This document shows, piece by piece, positions 53,658 through 64,000 of a stretch of DNA of 64,000 bases (within the stretch, counting starts at the first letter, position 1; the number at the start of each line of letters is the position of its first letter). The notes beneath the pieces are model-generated. The model made no database searches and was not told where the DNA came from. It was given only the letters and a program-made list of their open reading frames with translations. The translations under genes and the position numbers were made by a program. This DNA is from Pagrus major (lineage: Eukaryota; Chordata; Actinopteri; Spariformes; Sparidae): assembly GCF_040436345.1 (NCBI RefSeq), contig NC_133230.1, forward strand, positions 29,930,864 to 29,994,863, read 5' to 3'.

Positions 53658-54602
53658 ACACTGTGTGGTCTGTGCCAAGCTAGCTAGCAGCTGCTGTGTT
53701 TTCATTTCTGCTGCTTGCTTCTGATTGGTTCATTAGCTGTGGTTAATTAAATTCTGATTCCACCTGTGGCTACAAAACATGTAATTAAAATATTGACAAG
53801 CTTCTATTCAATCACAGTATATAATTATAATTGAGTCATACCAATGCCTTTGAAATGGTTTACAGACACTTCTCACTTGCCAATATGTCTCAGGGAAAGC
53901 ACAGGTGGAACTAATAGCATTAATTGTGGTTTGGTAGTTCCATTTAGGTTTGCCAGTATCCTTCCAGCAAGCCAGCACGTACAATACCAAATCTCTTCCA
54001 CTTGCACACCTGAGTGGAACACAGCCATTATTAATGTTATTAGTTCATTTACAAGTCACACACGTGTACCTTTTTTCACGCTTTGTTCCGACAGCTAAAC
54101 ACATTTCATTTTGCTTCAAGGTGTGCCATGAGGAAGAAGCTCGACTTCAAATGCTCGACAGCAGATATGTTTCCTTCCTCATTTTAATTTGAACTGGCTG
54201 AATGCAGTAACGGAAAAATAAGAAATGAATACTTGACCACATAATTATCATTACTCGAGGCGTTTGGTTCCTAAACTGGGAGCCTGGATGCCACAAGATA
54301 AACTAGTCTATTTTCATGAACTTTACATAAATATACAAGTTCTGTTTATTTCAAGCTGGTTAAATTTAACATCTCTAGTTTTTATTTTCAGACCAGGTCA
54401 GAACTCATAAACAGTTCTTCAAACTTGAGGTCTTTGTCATGATGAGTTGGATGAATGTACAGTGCAGATTTCAATCAACTCATTGAAATAGGTTTCTAAA
54501 GACATATGATCAGCATATTCAGACTTCCCACTGTCTGAGAATTAAAACAATATTTCATAGTTTGAATAAAACATATCAGATGGAAACTTGTTGTGTGTCT
54601 CT

Positions 54603-54797
54603 AAAGGTGCTATTTGTATGAAAAATGTATTTTTGAGTCTCACTCCTAACTCGTCAAAAAATGATGCTTTGGGATGGCAGCCGACCTGTCCTACAATCCC
54701 AAAGCGCAAGTTTTTGAAGAGCTAGGAAACCCAGAACGTCATTATTTGATGAGTAGGGAATGGGACTCAAAAACATTTTCTTACAAATAGGATCTTT
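54603..54797. mobile_element. Fold-back MITE, almost entirely inverted repeat (195 bp)
   Basis: The left arm has TGCTATTTGTATGAAAAATG, TTTTTGAGTCTCACTCC and TTTGGGAT. The right arm read on the opposite strand has TCCTATTTGTAAGAAAATG, TTTTTGAGTCCCATTCC and TTTGGGAT. The arms therefore pair over most of the element, around a loop of roughly 20 nt near 54676-54695. No ORF. This is a typical non-autonomous DNA element form. Confidence 0.75.
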
Positions 54798-57264
54798 GAT
54801 ATGTTTTAGGATACGTCATGGTTGTTTATTTTTACAATAATGAAAACTATGCCACCTATAATTAAAGTTAATCTTCCAGTCAGTCTTTACCTCCTCACTT
54901 GTCTACTCTCAGAATATCAAGTACCTCCTTTTAAAGCCGTGACAGCTGTAATTTACAGAGATAAAGTTGACTTTAAAAAAAATATTTAAGAAAGACTGAT
55001 CAATTATTTTCAGTTGAAAGAAATTAAAAGATTGTGTTGATTCATCTCGAGAATTATAGGAACGGATTTGTGATAACGTTACATAAACTTAAAGATTTAA
55101 ATAGAACTGAATTAATATCAAGTGTACATGACTAGAAAAGTTTTTTTGTTTTGAATCATCACAAAATTATCTGAAATTGTCCTCTAAACTTCAGTGAACT
55201 AAAAATATTTTTTTAACATTTGTTTCTACAGTGAAGACACAGGATGATTACCAGGAGAGAGGAGCAGGCAAAATATGTTAATGCTATACAAAGTTTAATT
55301 TACTTTTCCAATGTAAAATCTTTAATACTTATAAATTACTTAATAAAATTATCCATTGAGGTCACAAAAAATGTTCAAAATCCCTCTTTGTTTGACCTGG
55401 TCAGAATCTGTGGTGACATAGGTCCCAAGTAGAAACTGCTTTGTTACAAAGGCATCATTTTTGTATTTTTTTTCCCTGAAAATGAAAATATCTATAATTT
55501 AAAAACTACATACAATTTACATATCTGCACACCTACTTGAAAATACTTAGCAGTCTCTCTTCTAAAACTACTGTAAAGCCTGGCTCCAACTCAAGGCTAC
55601 TTGTGGCTTATATCTTAAATTAATAATGGCAGGCCTTGCCTGTTGGCCACAGTGAACTTTGAAAACTGGCAGTGAAAATAACTTTTATCCTTTTATTTCT
55701 TTCAAACCTGTCATAATAGAAGTAAGATAATGCACATGAATGGAATATTATGAGGAAAATCAACTGAAAAGATATTTCACAACATGGATTATTCTTCCAA
55801 CCATGAATTTTCCACACATAGGGCTGTGTGCTGTCAATCAACGGATTAACCAAATACAAAGCAACCTGTATGTAGCCACATCAAATGTCAGGTGCACAGA
55901 GTCCATATGCAAAGAAGGTTTTTCACACATTGTAGGTCCAAAACCCAGTTGGGATATCACTGTGTACCCTTGAGCGAGCTACTTTACCAGAGTAAATATT
56001 TAGCCAGCTGTATAAATGGGTGTTGTGTGTAAAACCTGCAAACTGAACTGGCACTGCAGCGAAAGAGTCGATGCCAAACAGAAACAAGGCTCCACTGAAA
56101 AACACACCACTGATTGATTTGCCTAGTAAAGTAAAAGGACGATGGCTGAAATGTGTATCAAGGGTGAAGACATTACACGTTTTTCTCTTCATAACAAAGA
56201 AAAATCTAAGGAGACAACTCTGACTGTATCCTTTGTGTGTTCATAGCATAGCTGAGTTGTTGGCTCCCTCTCATGGTGTATAATATGGCCTGCTCTTTAC
56301 ACACACACACACACATGCACACACACACACACAGTCAACATGTTTGAGAAACAATACTCAGCCCCTCCTTTGCCGCACCTTCATTACCCAATTACACTAA
56401 TACACTCACCCTGCTTGTAATGACTGTGTGGTCTGAATGATAGCCAGCCTTGTTGTGTCTTCTCTTACCTCACACTGACACACACACATACACACACATT
56501 CGTCTGTCTGTTTGCATCTGGGTGGATTTCCTCCCAGTGAATTACTGAGACCGTGTCTCAGCGCTCACCAGTGAGGGAGGAGAGAATGTGTGGGGCTGAA
56601 ACACGACACTTTAATGATCTGGAGAGCATCCAAAAACTGTACGCCCCCTCACCTTTTCTTTTTTTTCCTCCTCTTGCGAAACTTTGTCTGTGATCAGCCC
56701 TGCAGAATAGGCTTGTTTGTGCCTCAGAACAGTAGGGAATTGGCTGGAAAACATCATCAAGCTGACAGCCAGAGGGTGTCTTCTGGGGGAGGTGGGGCCC
56801 ACAGTGGGTGGACACCCACATGAGACATTCCTTGGAGATGGAGAGCTGTAAACAAACATCCCTAACCAAAAGAGTGTAAAGCAAAAAACCCAGTATGAGA
56901 CATTTTTAATTTTGGATGATAGTGCAGGAAAGAAAAGCTTCACAAAAACACTCCTTGCAGTTATTTTCCCATTGATTTTACATTTAAAGAGTGAAATAAT
57001 AGTGACATTTCCTCTTTCTCTGTTTGCTAGTGAGCTCATGGAGGCCCTCAAGATCCCTGGGCCCCTCTGTGAGATACTCTGTGTATACACCGCAGGTAAA
57101 AATGTCCCAAATGTGGATTTTCCCCAGTAGAACTTAAATAGATTTTGAAGACAGTGTGAACACATCAAATGAAACTAAATATGAAGTAAAAAATTCTGAT
57201 TTTATATATTTTATGTTTTCATAATTGGTTCTAAAACTGCTACACAAGTTTAAATAGTCAGGCT

Positions 57265-57557
57265 TCAGAATTTATGTAACTTTTAGGTCACTCCAGGGCG
57301 AAATGTTCAGAAGAAATTACCTGTGTGAATGCCTGATGTTGAAAAGCTGACTTTTGCTGGCTTTAAAAGTTGACAAGCACCAATAATTCATGAAAGATGT
57401 GGCATATTTTAAGGTTTGTTGAAAAGGTGACACCAAACTGAATTTGCTGGCTTTAATTTGCATTAAGAACTAACTGGTCCAACCCTGATCTGTTTCAATG
57501 AAACTTCAGTTTGAAAAGTTACATCAGAATTTATGTAACTTTCATGTCACTCCAGGG
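57265..57557. repeat. Local direct repeats flanking about 220 bp
   Basis: TCAGAATTTATGTAACTTT followed by GTCACTCCAGGG occurs at 57265-57299 and again at 57524-57557. TTGCTGGCTTTAA also occurs twice between them. It could be a diverged tandem duplication or an element with long direct repeats. Confidence 0.6.
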
Positions 57558-57823
57558 TAAAGATTTAACATCAGTTACACTGATTCCTGGTTGAATGGAT
57601 AGAAGATAGGGGCAATAGGCCTTTTGTCACTGAGGACATTTTGAGATGTCCCAGTATTTTCCTACTGGTGTAGATGATAAGACAGGAGCAATGGCTGAAT
57701 TCCATTTAGCTGCTTCTATGGGCTGTTCTTGCAAAACGGCAATTACGAGACAAAAATCACGACTATTTTAGTCAAAGGTGTACCGGTCCATTAACATCTT
57801 GGATGTCAGGTCACAATTTTTTT

Positions 57824-58050
57824 TAAAGCGTGTAGGATTTAGGGGGATCTCTTGGTAGAAATGGAATATAGCATTCATAATTATATTTTTCTGTATTATC
57901 ACCGCAACATTTCTACAGTTGCCGTGGACAGACAAACCAAACACTGGCTCTGGGGAGTAGCTATTTTAGGGCGTGAGATGAGGGGTATGTCATTCTTTGA
58001 AATCTGCAACCACACCTCTAGATGCCACCAAATCCTACACACTGGACTTT
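57824..58050. mobile_element. MITE-like element with GTGTAGGATTT ends
   Basis: The left end has AAAGCGTGTAGGATTTAGG. The right end ATGCCACCAAATCCTACACA...GGACTTT reads AAAGTCCAGTGTGTAGGATT on the other strand. The ends are thus inverted copies, the left with a 6-bp deletion. It is a familiar short teleost repeat. It lies directly beyond the clic4 3' end. Confidence 0.65.
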
Positions 58051-58164
58051 GATGAAGGAACTTGCTCATACGAGTTGTGACCAATAATCTAAAAGGCAAC
58101 TATGTGTACTACAGTAAATGACAGAACAGAGGTTTGTACGAAAACCACAAGTGCCAATAAGAAT

Positions 58165-58170
58165 TTTATT
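58165..58170 (-). terminator. clic4: clic4 polyadenylation signal AATAAA
   Basis: The plus strand reads TTTATT, i.e. AATAAA in the sense of clic4. A GU-rich TTGTGGTTTT lies about 20 nt downstream on the minus strand. It is the most plausible 3' end but is not proven. Confidence 0.65.
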
Positions 58171-58190
58171 TCAATTCAATCAATATTGTT

Positions 58191-58203
58191 AAAAAAAAAA
58201 AAA
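58191..58203. repeat. A13 tract in clic4 3'UTR
   Basis: A run of A on the plus strand, poly(U) in the clic4 mRNA, about 20 nt upstream of its polyadenylation signal. Confidence 0.85.
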
Positions 58204-59695
58204 GAAAGCCATGACATAGCTTGGATATTTTCTATTTTCTTTGTACAACGTCACACCCATGTTGTAATGATATGACCTATGAAAAACCTTCCTGCAAAAC
58301 ATCTGCAGAGAGAAAACAAGTAAGGCAAAGAGGAGATGGTTTATCTAGAATTAGAATCCAGCAGGCGATAAACGGCCCCATTTTCCTCAAATTCAGATGA
58401 AATGTATGCAATTTACACTTGAAATTCTGAGCAATCAAAACAAATATTTACAATTCCTTTTTTTTTTTAAATCAAATTTGTTACATAACAAAAATGTCTG
58501 AGAAACATGGCGAACAGGAGAAAACAAAAACAGGTTTTGCTTTATCCGCACTAAAGCACTTTGGAGCTACTGTATCATAACATACATTCACTACTTTAGA
58601 GATCGATCTACGTACTGAAGAGAAAGTGAAATTCGACCAGGTATTCTTTTACTGCTACTCTCCTCGGATGATTATGTCATAAATATCTTTAGTATCGCCT
58701 GACTGCACATTAGTGTTCTTCGTTCGAGTAAGCTATGGAGAAGGAAACGGTGAGAGTGTGGTTTCTTTCTTTTTCTTTGACTTCACTAGTTTACATAGCT
58801 GGAGTCATCCTATCCACAGTGAGATCAGAATCATGTGCCCCTTTTTGGTCTGCCACGTGTAATCCAAACTAGTGCTACAGTCAGCACGACCAAAGTGAAG
58901 ACTTTCCTTCATGCTTCATGAGAAGAGAAAGAGTCTGCAAGCTTGTTTGTGCTGCTCAGTGTCTAAATGAACACTCTTTATGGCAATGCGGTGATAAACA
59001 AAAGGCCGGTCTACACATCTTTGAGCATCTGTAAGCTACATATGGTTGAATCTTTCTTTAGACCTCAGGTTTGATTTTTCCTGAGTTATTAATTCTGCAG
59101 CTGATACAGGAAATCCCCTACAATTCTACTGAGCTGAGCTACAAGACGTTTGCCTATTTGAGGCAATCAGAGCATGGATACCAGGTAGCTTTACCTGCAA
59201 TTATTTTGATTTACTTTAAAACAACTTGACATTAAAATAAAGCATTTTAAGTTGATATGTCGACCAGTCAGGTTTGGATTAGCTTCAGCTTCTACTTAAA
59301 CCTGGCAAATACTTGAGCCGCTGAAACTTCAACACTGTTTACCTCTTAATAAGCCAAAAGACAGGAAAAAACTGCTTCTCAGTGTTCATTTATAGCAACC
59401 CTACAAAGAACTATTTCATCACTAAACAGACAACAGAAAATTAACAAGAGCTTGTGACCTTCCCCCTGCACACAGACAGAAGGTCAGCTTGAAGGTCACT
59501 TATCAGGGAGTGTTGTTTGACGAGGCTCCCAACATTGATAAGCACTGATACACATGTCTGGCTGCTTCTCCAACGCCTCGCCACCACACAACATTCATCA
59601 GCAAATGTAAAGCGAAAAGCAATTAATGATGAAAGGTGGAACAATGGTAACTTTGCTGCATCAACTAAAGAGGTCTTCATAAAAACCGGAGAACG

Positions 59696-59706
59696 GGGGG
59701 GGGGGG
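59696..59706. repeat. G11 tract (C11 in clic4 mRNA)
   Basis: Homopolymer in the early clic4 3'UTR. Confidence 0.85.
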
Positions 59707-59806
59707 AGGGTTCATGCATTGGCTCTAGATGAGGAGAGAAGGAAAAGAAGTCCAGAGTTTTTCTTTCTCGTGAATGAGCACATCAGTCCCAGTGCTAGGG
59801 TGGGGG

Positions 59807-59833
59807 GTGGTGGTGGTGGTGGTGGTGGTGGTG
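59807..59833. repeat. (GGT)n tract, (ACC)n in clic4 mRNA
   Basis: About nine GGT units located 40-70 nt beyond the clic4 stop codon, within the 3'UTR. Confidence 0.95.
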
Positions 59834-59873
59834 GGGGTGGGGTTACAGTGTGAGGGATGGAGGACAGACAAGC

Positions 59874-60038
59874 TTATTTGACCAGCCTCTTGGCTACGTC
59901 TCCGTAGGCTATCTCGATCTCCTTGTCACTGGGGCAGGTGTTAGTGAACTCTTCGCGTGTGTAGGCGTTGTTCAGGTACTTCCAGATGGCGGTCATCTCT
60001 TTGGGGATGTCAAAGCCTCGGTACTTCTTGGCCACCAC
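59874..60038 (-). CDS. clic4: clic4 exon 6, coding part
   Basis: It encodes the last 54 residues plus TAA, starting [15 protein letters not shown] in phase 0 after acceptor TTCCAG. It forms the C-terminal helices of the GST-like all-alpha domain. VVAKKYR overlaps the known CLIC4 nuclear localisation sequence. The ending DVAKRLVK corresponds to human DVAKRLTK. Confidence 0.96.
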   Translation of the reverse strand: MVAKKYRGFDIPKEMTAIWKYLNNAYTREEFTNTCPSDKEIEIAYGDVAKRLVK

Positions 60039-62343
60039 CTGGAAGAAGGTATCAGAAGTTAGAACTCTCACCAAACTGGGCTATGACATACTTAGAAACT
60101 CAGAGCACCCTCAGGAAGAATAGATGTATTGAGTCTGAAGCACTGTGATGCATTTTATATTGTCAATTATTTGCATTAGTTCAGAACTAATCTAATCTGA
60201 AGAATCATCTGTCAAGAAAATACCCAATTAACTAACAAAATCATTTTTAAGTACTTAATCACTGAAATGCCTTAAAATTGATGTTATTTTCTTGACCTCA
60301 TAATTAGTGGCCATTGCGAGAGACTTAACTTAAGACTTAGGGCTAAAAGGAATAGGCTGTACAAGACTAATATGTAATCACTATAAAGTTGGAAAAATCA
60401 CTACAAACTAAAAAATTGACCATCACCAAGAATACCACCCCCCACCAGCCTCTTTATTGCATTTTACATGATACTCAAAGTGATTCAATGATGTTTACAA
60501 ATGCTCACCTTGACTATATGCAGCTTGGGCAGCAGGTTACAGTCAGCCAGGGTCATTTCATCACCATCCAGGAAGTTGCGGTTGGAGACCTTGATGTCCT
60601 CGATGCTGTTGTGGTCGATCTCATCGGGCAGAGGTGAGCGAAGATACTCATCCAGCTTCTGCAGTGTCTTCAGAAGCCCACGCTCCAGAGCTGCAAAGAG
60701 ATATAAGATATATTATAATATTAAACAGTAAAAACTGCTTTCATTTATGTTCTATTATTTCTTCAGTATGAGCAAATAGGCCACTAGATAGTGTTAAATT
60801 GTCACAGCTTTTCCTGATGCCACCTACTACAGCTGCTACACTGATATGCTTATCAACCACATGGGGGCAGCATTTCATCAAGAGACAAGCACTTGTACAT
60901 TATAACTACAGGAAACTACAATCTAACGCAAACCATTAGAATAGCAGTGTGATACAATGAGATGCTTTTGAGGAGCTCATTATCCACCACACATTTCAAT
61001 GTACTGCAGTTGGTTGCACAGGTGTTATTCTTTGTCCTCACCCCATATCCATCCATCTACAGATTATTCATTAATAATTAATTCCATTGTTAGAAAATAT
61101 GACATGAATGCTCGATTCAGTTTTCCCACAGCAGACTTGACTTGAGCACTTATCATTGAACCATGAGATTTAGCCTCAAAATCTGTTGACACAGCTTTGG
61201 CTTTCACATCTAGCTCACCATGGTTCAATATTTTCCCACGGTGGAGAACAGCCAACTAAAACATGACACAAAATTTGAGTATTTTCTGAATACCAGAAAC
61301 ATCTATCTAGGGAAACAATTCCACAAATTGTTTCACACAAGATTCAACAGGGTCAACGAGACAATATACTCCACATTTTTCATATTTTTCCAATAATATT
61401 ATCTGTTAAAGTTTGTGATATGACCTCTCTTACAGCAGGGACCAGGGTGCATGTATCAGGAACAGGAAGGATGAGATTGTGAGCACTGGTTAATTCTACA
61501 GAGAGCTGCTCTGTGGTTTCCAGAGACCTCCATCAGGTGAGACAGGGGACGACAGGGCAGGAGGAGGCTGCAGAACAAAAGCGCTGTGTTCCTGACTGAA
61601 CCAGGAATCCACCAATAAGGGCAGGGGCTACTAATGTCGCCTAGCGATCAGAGAACTTTCTATACACAATTGGAAGGTTTCTGGATTCCTATGCTAAACC
61701 AGTGTGCCCACCCTAGTGCATGTTTGTGTTTGTCAAAACGGACACAGGTAACTTACCCTCATTTGCATCTGGTTTTGAGTTCTTAATGAATGCGGAAAAC
61801 TTGGCGAAGATGTCCATACCAGCTGTGTTGGACTCTGGGTGTCTGGCACCGAGCTTGATGTACCTGCACACAGGCAAACATAAAACAATAACAAGTAAAC
61901 ACACACATGAATGTATGAAGAGGTTAAAAGGATAATTTATGAACCCCAATAAAAAAACCTATTAACAAATATTGCTAATGTTGCGCTTGAACATGGTAAC
62001 TGTAGTTTACTTTGAGTCCTACATACACCACCATGATTTTTTTTTTTTTTTAACGTTTCCAGCAGGAACAAATGGTCAATGGGTCGAGGCCACAGACTGG
62101 CTGGGAAAGTCAGAAAGAACTGAGAAATTAACTGAAAGATTATTGTGATTATCTCTATTTAATTCAGAGCATTTAAAATCTAAGTGTGCTCAAGCCACCG
62201 CAGTGCAAAATACTCACTTTGGTGGGCAGAGGATATCCTCAAGGAACTCCTCAATCTTGTTGACGTCGGTTTTGACCTCGCCGTTAAAGGTGATGAAGGG
62301 CGGGTGTGTGCCTGGGGCCAGGTTCTGGAGGTCTGCAGGCTTC
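59874..62343 (-). CDS. clic4: Chloride intracellular channel protein 4, 3' four coding exons (5' end outside window)
   Basis: Coding exons in transcript order are 62343-62218, 61863-61757, 60690-60509 and 60038-59874. They total 580 nt, about 193 C-terminal residues of a roughly 253-residue protein. CLICs adopt a GST-omega-like fold, exist as soluble and membrane-associated forms, and act in actin-linked trafficking, tubulogenesis and redox signalling. Residues match CLIC4 better than CLIC5/6: [54 protein letters not shown] and [20 protein letters not shown]. The KKYR segment of exon 6 matches the CLIC4 nuclear-import signal. The redox motif (CPFSQ) and the start codon belong to exons 1-2, which are not in the window. 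All junction phases agree with the family. Confidence 0.95.
60039..60508 (-). other. clic4: clic4 intron 5 (470 bp)
   Basis: GTGAGC...TTCCAG on the minus strand. No other feature is seen. Confidence 0.9.
60509..60690 (-). CDS. clic4: clic4 exon 5
   Basis: 182 bp, the canonical CLIC exon 5 length. It encodes the rest of Ala, then [20 protein letters not shown], then [20 protein letters not shown], and ends [20 protein letters not shown]. Acceptor TTTGCAG and donor GTGAGC are canonical. The acidic DEID..SIEDI loop is the foot loop typical of CLIC proteins. Confidence 0.96.
60691..61756 (-). other. clic4: clic4 intron 4 (1066 bp)
   Basis: GTAAGT...TTTGCAG on the minus strand. It is AT-rich and no coding sequence was recognised. 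Confidence 0.9.
61757..61863 (-). CDS. clic4: clic4 exon 4
   Basis: 107 bp, the usual CLIC exon 4 length. It encodes the last base of Lys, then [20 protein letters not shown] and [15 protein letters not shown]. It matches human CLIC4 with conservative changes (SPKHPESN to GARHPESN). The donor is GTAAGT and the acceptor TGTGCAG. Confidence 0.96.
61864..62217 (-). other. clic4: clic4 intron 3 (354 bp)
   Basis: GTGAGT...TGTGCAG on the minus strand. It includes an A15 tract (T15 on the plus strand at 62037-62051). Confidence 0.9.
62037..62051. repeat. Poly(T) tract in clic4 intron 3
   Basis: T15 on the plus strand. Confidence 0.9.
62218..62343 (-). CDS. clic4: clic4 exon 3
   Basis: 126 bp, as in other CLIC genes. 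It encodes the end of Arg, then [40 protein letters not shown] and PK. This is the second half of the thioredoxin-like N-terminal domain and includes the conserved THPPF cis-proline turn. Acceptor CTTCCAG and donor GTGAGT are canonical. Confidence 0.96.
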
Positions 62344-64000
62344 CTGGAAGACAAGTGGAGCAACTTTAGTGGATTGAAACAAACAAACAAACAAGCCATA
62401 CAACCTATAAACATGCTGATTCATAATTGGCCTTTGTTTCCTGGTTAATCACATGAATAAAAATAGTGGGTGTATATTCACTTTATTAAGTTCAAGCAAT
62501 TGAGAGCCCGCTGCACTTTTTTTTTTTTTTTTTTACAGCCATCTCAGTCTCGTCCTTCCATAACTACAGCTCCTCGCTATGTTTGTCTCCATGAACGTTG
62601 TTTGTGTCCCTTTCTCACTGCGGCCTTCAAACCAGCACATTTTGTACCAGATGTCTCTGGCAGGGAGATGACACTGACACACAAACAAAAATGAGCATGT
62701 GTTGAATGAGCAGTGTGGACACAACTGACTCATGAAATCCACAGACGCTTTAATCCCTTCAGTTTAGAAACAGCAAAACACACAGCAGTGTCTCCACGAA
62801 TGTTGGAACCTAATAGACAGATGTGAGCCAGCAGATGGTGCGAATCCACTTTAATCTAATGTTACAAACAACTGCATCCACCCACAGAGACTCTTTAATG
62901 GTCCGGGATTTTGGTATGAGCCCAACAGCAGCTCCAGTTTTAGGATAGGCCATCTAAGGGCACAAAAAACAGGAAATGACTTCAATTCTTCAGCATACAA
63001 AGAGGAAGTTGCACCCTCACCCAATGATATCACTGAGGAATGGCCAACAAACTGTCTTGGAGAATCCCAGGCTTTCATCACAGAATTATAAACATGACAA
63101 CCTTGACCCAAGAGAAGACGTAAACTCAAGGACTTATGGCAGCGACATGTGACAATCAAGTCCTTCTACAGGCATATTTAAATACTACAATAAAAACAGC
63201 CATAAACATGGCAAACACACACCTTCTTTTGCAATACATAGTTGTTTTATGTTTACTCAAGATTACAGACACTATATAGCATGAACCAAGAATCACATGT
63301 TCCTCTACAAAGAAATACAAAATTAAGCAGTAAATAGTGACACCAGCTGAACAAAGGGTTGTTTGAGAAGAGAGGGGTAAACAGGCACTGCTAAGTAGGC
63401 GGACATCCTCCATTGGCTTTTACAGGATATTAGCCAGCTCTGTTTTATGTTACACCTCCTCTGCCAGGGAAAATACATGCAAATATAGCCAAACTTGACT
63501 AGTCAAATGGGCAATGCTTTCCTCTTTTTCGCTATATAAAAAGGCCAGAGTATTTAAATTTTTGCGTGGTGTGCATGTAACCATTTTATTTCCACTGTTA
63601 TCTCATCTCATTTTAGTTCACTCTTAAAACATTTTCCATTTGTCTCACCTAAATTAGCATCTGCGTCATGTGACTGCCTCCTATTGGCTGTTGCAAATGT
63701 ATACTTAGGTGTGGCCACACCTCTGATGTTGGAGCCCTGATGAAGACATAGTGGTGGAAACGTCCTCTTTTTTTAATGATTTCCCTTTAAATGCTTATCC
63801 ACTATAATAAAAGGCTTTTTAATATTTCCTTTCCTCCTTATTTGACACTTTTTCTTTAAATTTGAAAAGCCTGGATAGCAGGGCTCAAGACTTATGGTGT
63901 ACTGTTGTCCTGAGGTTAATAGAAAATGTGTTTGGGATAAAAAGAACTGTGTATAACTATGGCTTAGCAAATGACAAAGACAACCAAGTGCTGTGTGTCC
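62344..64000 (-). other. clic4: clic4 intron 2, partial
   Basis: The 110-bp exon 2 expected upstream, with the GNCPFSQRLFMILWLKG segment, was looked for on the minus strand and not seen, so this intron runs off the window. It contains a T-tract at 62517-62534 and AT-rich sequence. No exon or repeat was confidently recognised. Confidence 0.8.

Larger units (their letters stand above)
39421..58140. other. Gene-free interval between convergent runx3 and clic4 (about 18.7 kb)
   Basis: No exon with recognisable protein similarity was found on either strand. The open frames present are short, repeat-derived or low complexity. The interval contains transposon-like fragments near 43.5, 49.9, 50.3-50.5, 52.0-52.8, 54.6 and 57.8 kb, plus several CA/TG tracts. 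AT-rich stretches near 40.4-40.6 and 41.0-41.2 kb look non-repetitive and could include conserved non-coding elements. Confidence 0.75.
58150..59873 (-). other. clic4: clic4 3'UTR
   Basis: About 1.7 kb between the stop codon and the AATAAA at 58165-58170. In mRNA sense it begins with a C-rich section: an (ACC)n tract (plus strand 59807-59833) and a C11 run (plus strand 59696-59706). Long 3'UTRs are typical of CLIC4. Confidence 0.75.

Noticed and set aside
56611..57168. 185-codon minus-strand open frame near the clic4 3' end
   Set aside because: No recognisable domain or family similarity; lies just beyond the clic4 polyadenylation signal. Could only be revived by transcript evidence.
62851..63159. 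102-codon minus-strand open frame considered as a possible clic4 upstream exon
   Set aside because: It lacks the CLIC exon 2 signature (GNCPFSQRLFMILWLKG) and has no suitable splice sites in phase with exon 3.
63650..63770. CTGATGAAGACATAGTGGTGGAAACGTC, resembling a motif seen near the ends of some vertebrate retroelements
   Set aside because: Too short and isolated to assign; no flanking coding sequence or target duplication seen.

Overview
The window is vertebrate nuclear DNA, almost certainly from a teleost fish and probably a percomorph. It holds multi-exon genes with large introns, dense (CA)n/(TG)n microsatellites, and several short inverted-repeat elements of kinds that I recall as common in percomorph genomes. 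Two genes can be supported. runx3, a RUNX-family transcription factor, lies on the plus strand with coding exons from 11549 to 37910. The 3' part of clic4, chloride intracellular channel 4, lies on the minus strand from 59874 to 62343. They converge tail to tail, as RUNX3 and CLIC4 do in human 1p36, and this supports the orthology calls.

Layout. 1-10,500: upstream flank, or the intron between the distal (P1) and proximal (P2) runx3 promoters. It contains no supported exon, a complete non-autonomous hAT-like transposon with target-site duplication at 4494-5915, and AT-rich stretches that look like conserved non-coding sequence. 10,560-11,548: proximal P2 promoter and 5'UTR. 11,549-37,910: five coding exons of 258, 157, 105, 147 and 482 bp. 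Together they encode a 382-residue protein with an intact Runt domain (about 47-175), a PPPY motif and a C-terminal VWRPY. The introns are 741, 1339, 12,710 and 10,423 bp. 37,911 to about 39,420: runx3 3'UTR ending at an AATAAA signal. 39,421 to about 58,140: gene-free interval with repeat fragments and microsatellites. 58,150-59,873: clic4 3'UTR. 59,874-62,343: clic4 exons 6, 5, 4 and 3. Exons 1 and 2 lie beyond position 64,000.

No undescribed gene system was found. The observations most worth a second look concern regulation. runx3 intron 1 has a GC-AG splice site. A distal-promoter splice acceptor is embedded in codons 5-6 of the proximal ORF. Long CA tracts sit just inside the donors of both internal Runt-domain exons. 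Intron 3 has a perfect inverted pair of POU octamers with an adjacent SOX-like site, and intron 4 has a diverged duplicated block. All exon boundaries come from reading the sequence by eye against remembered family members; no alignment or search was run.
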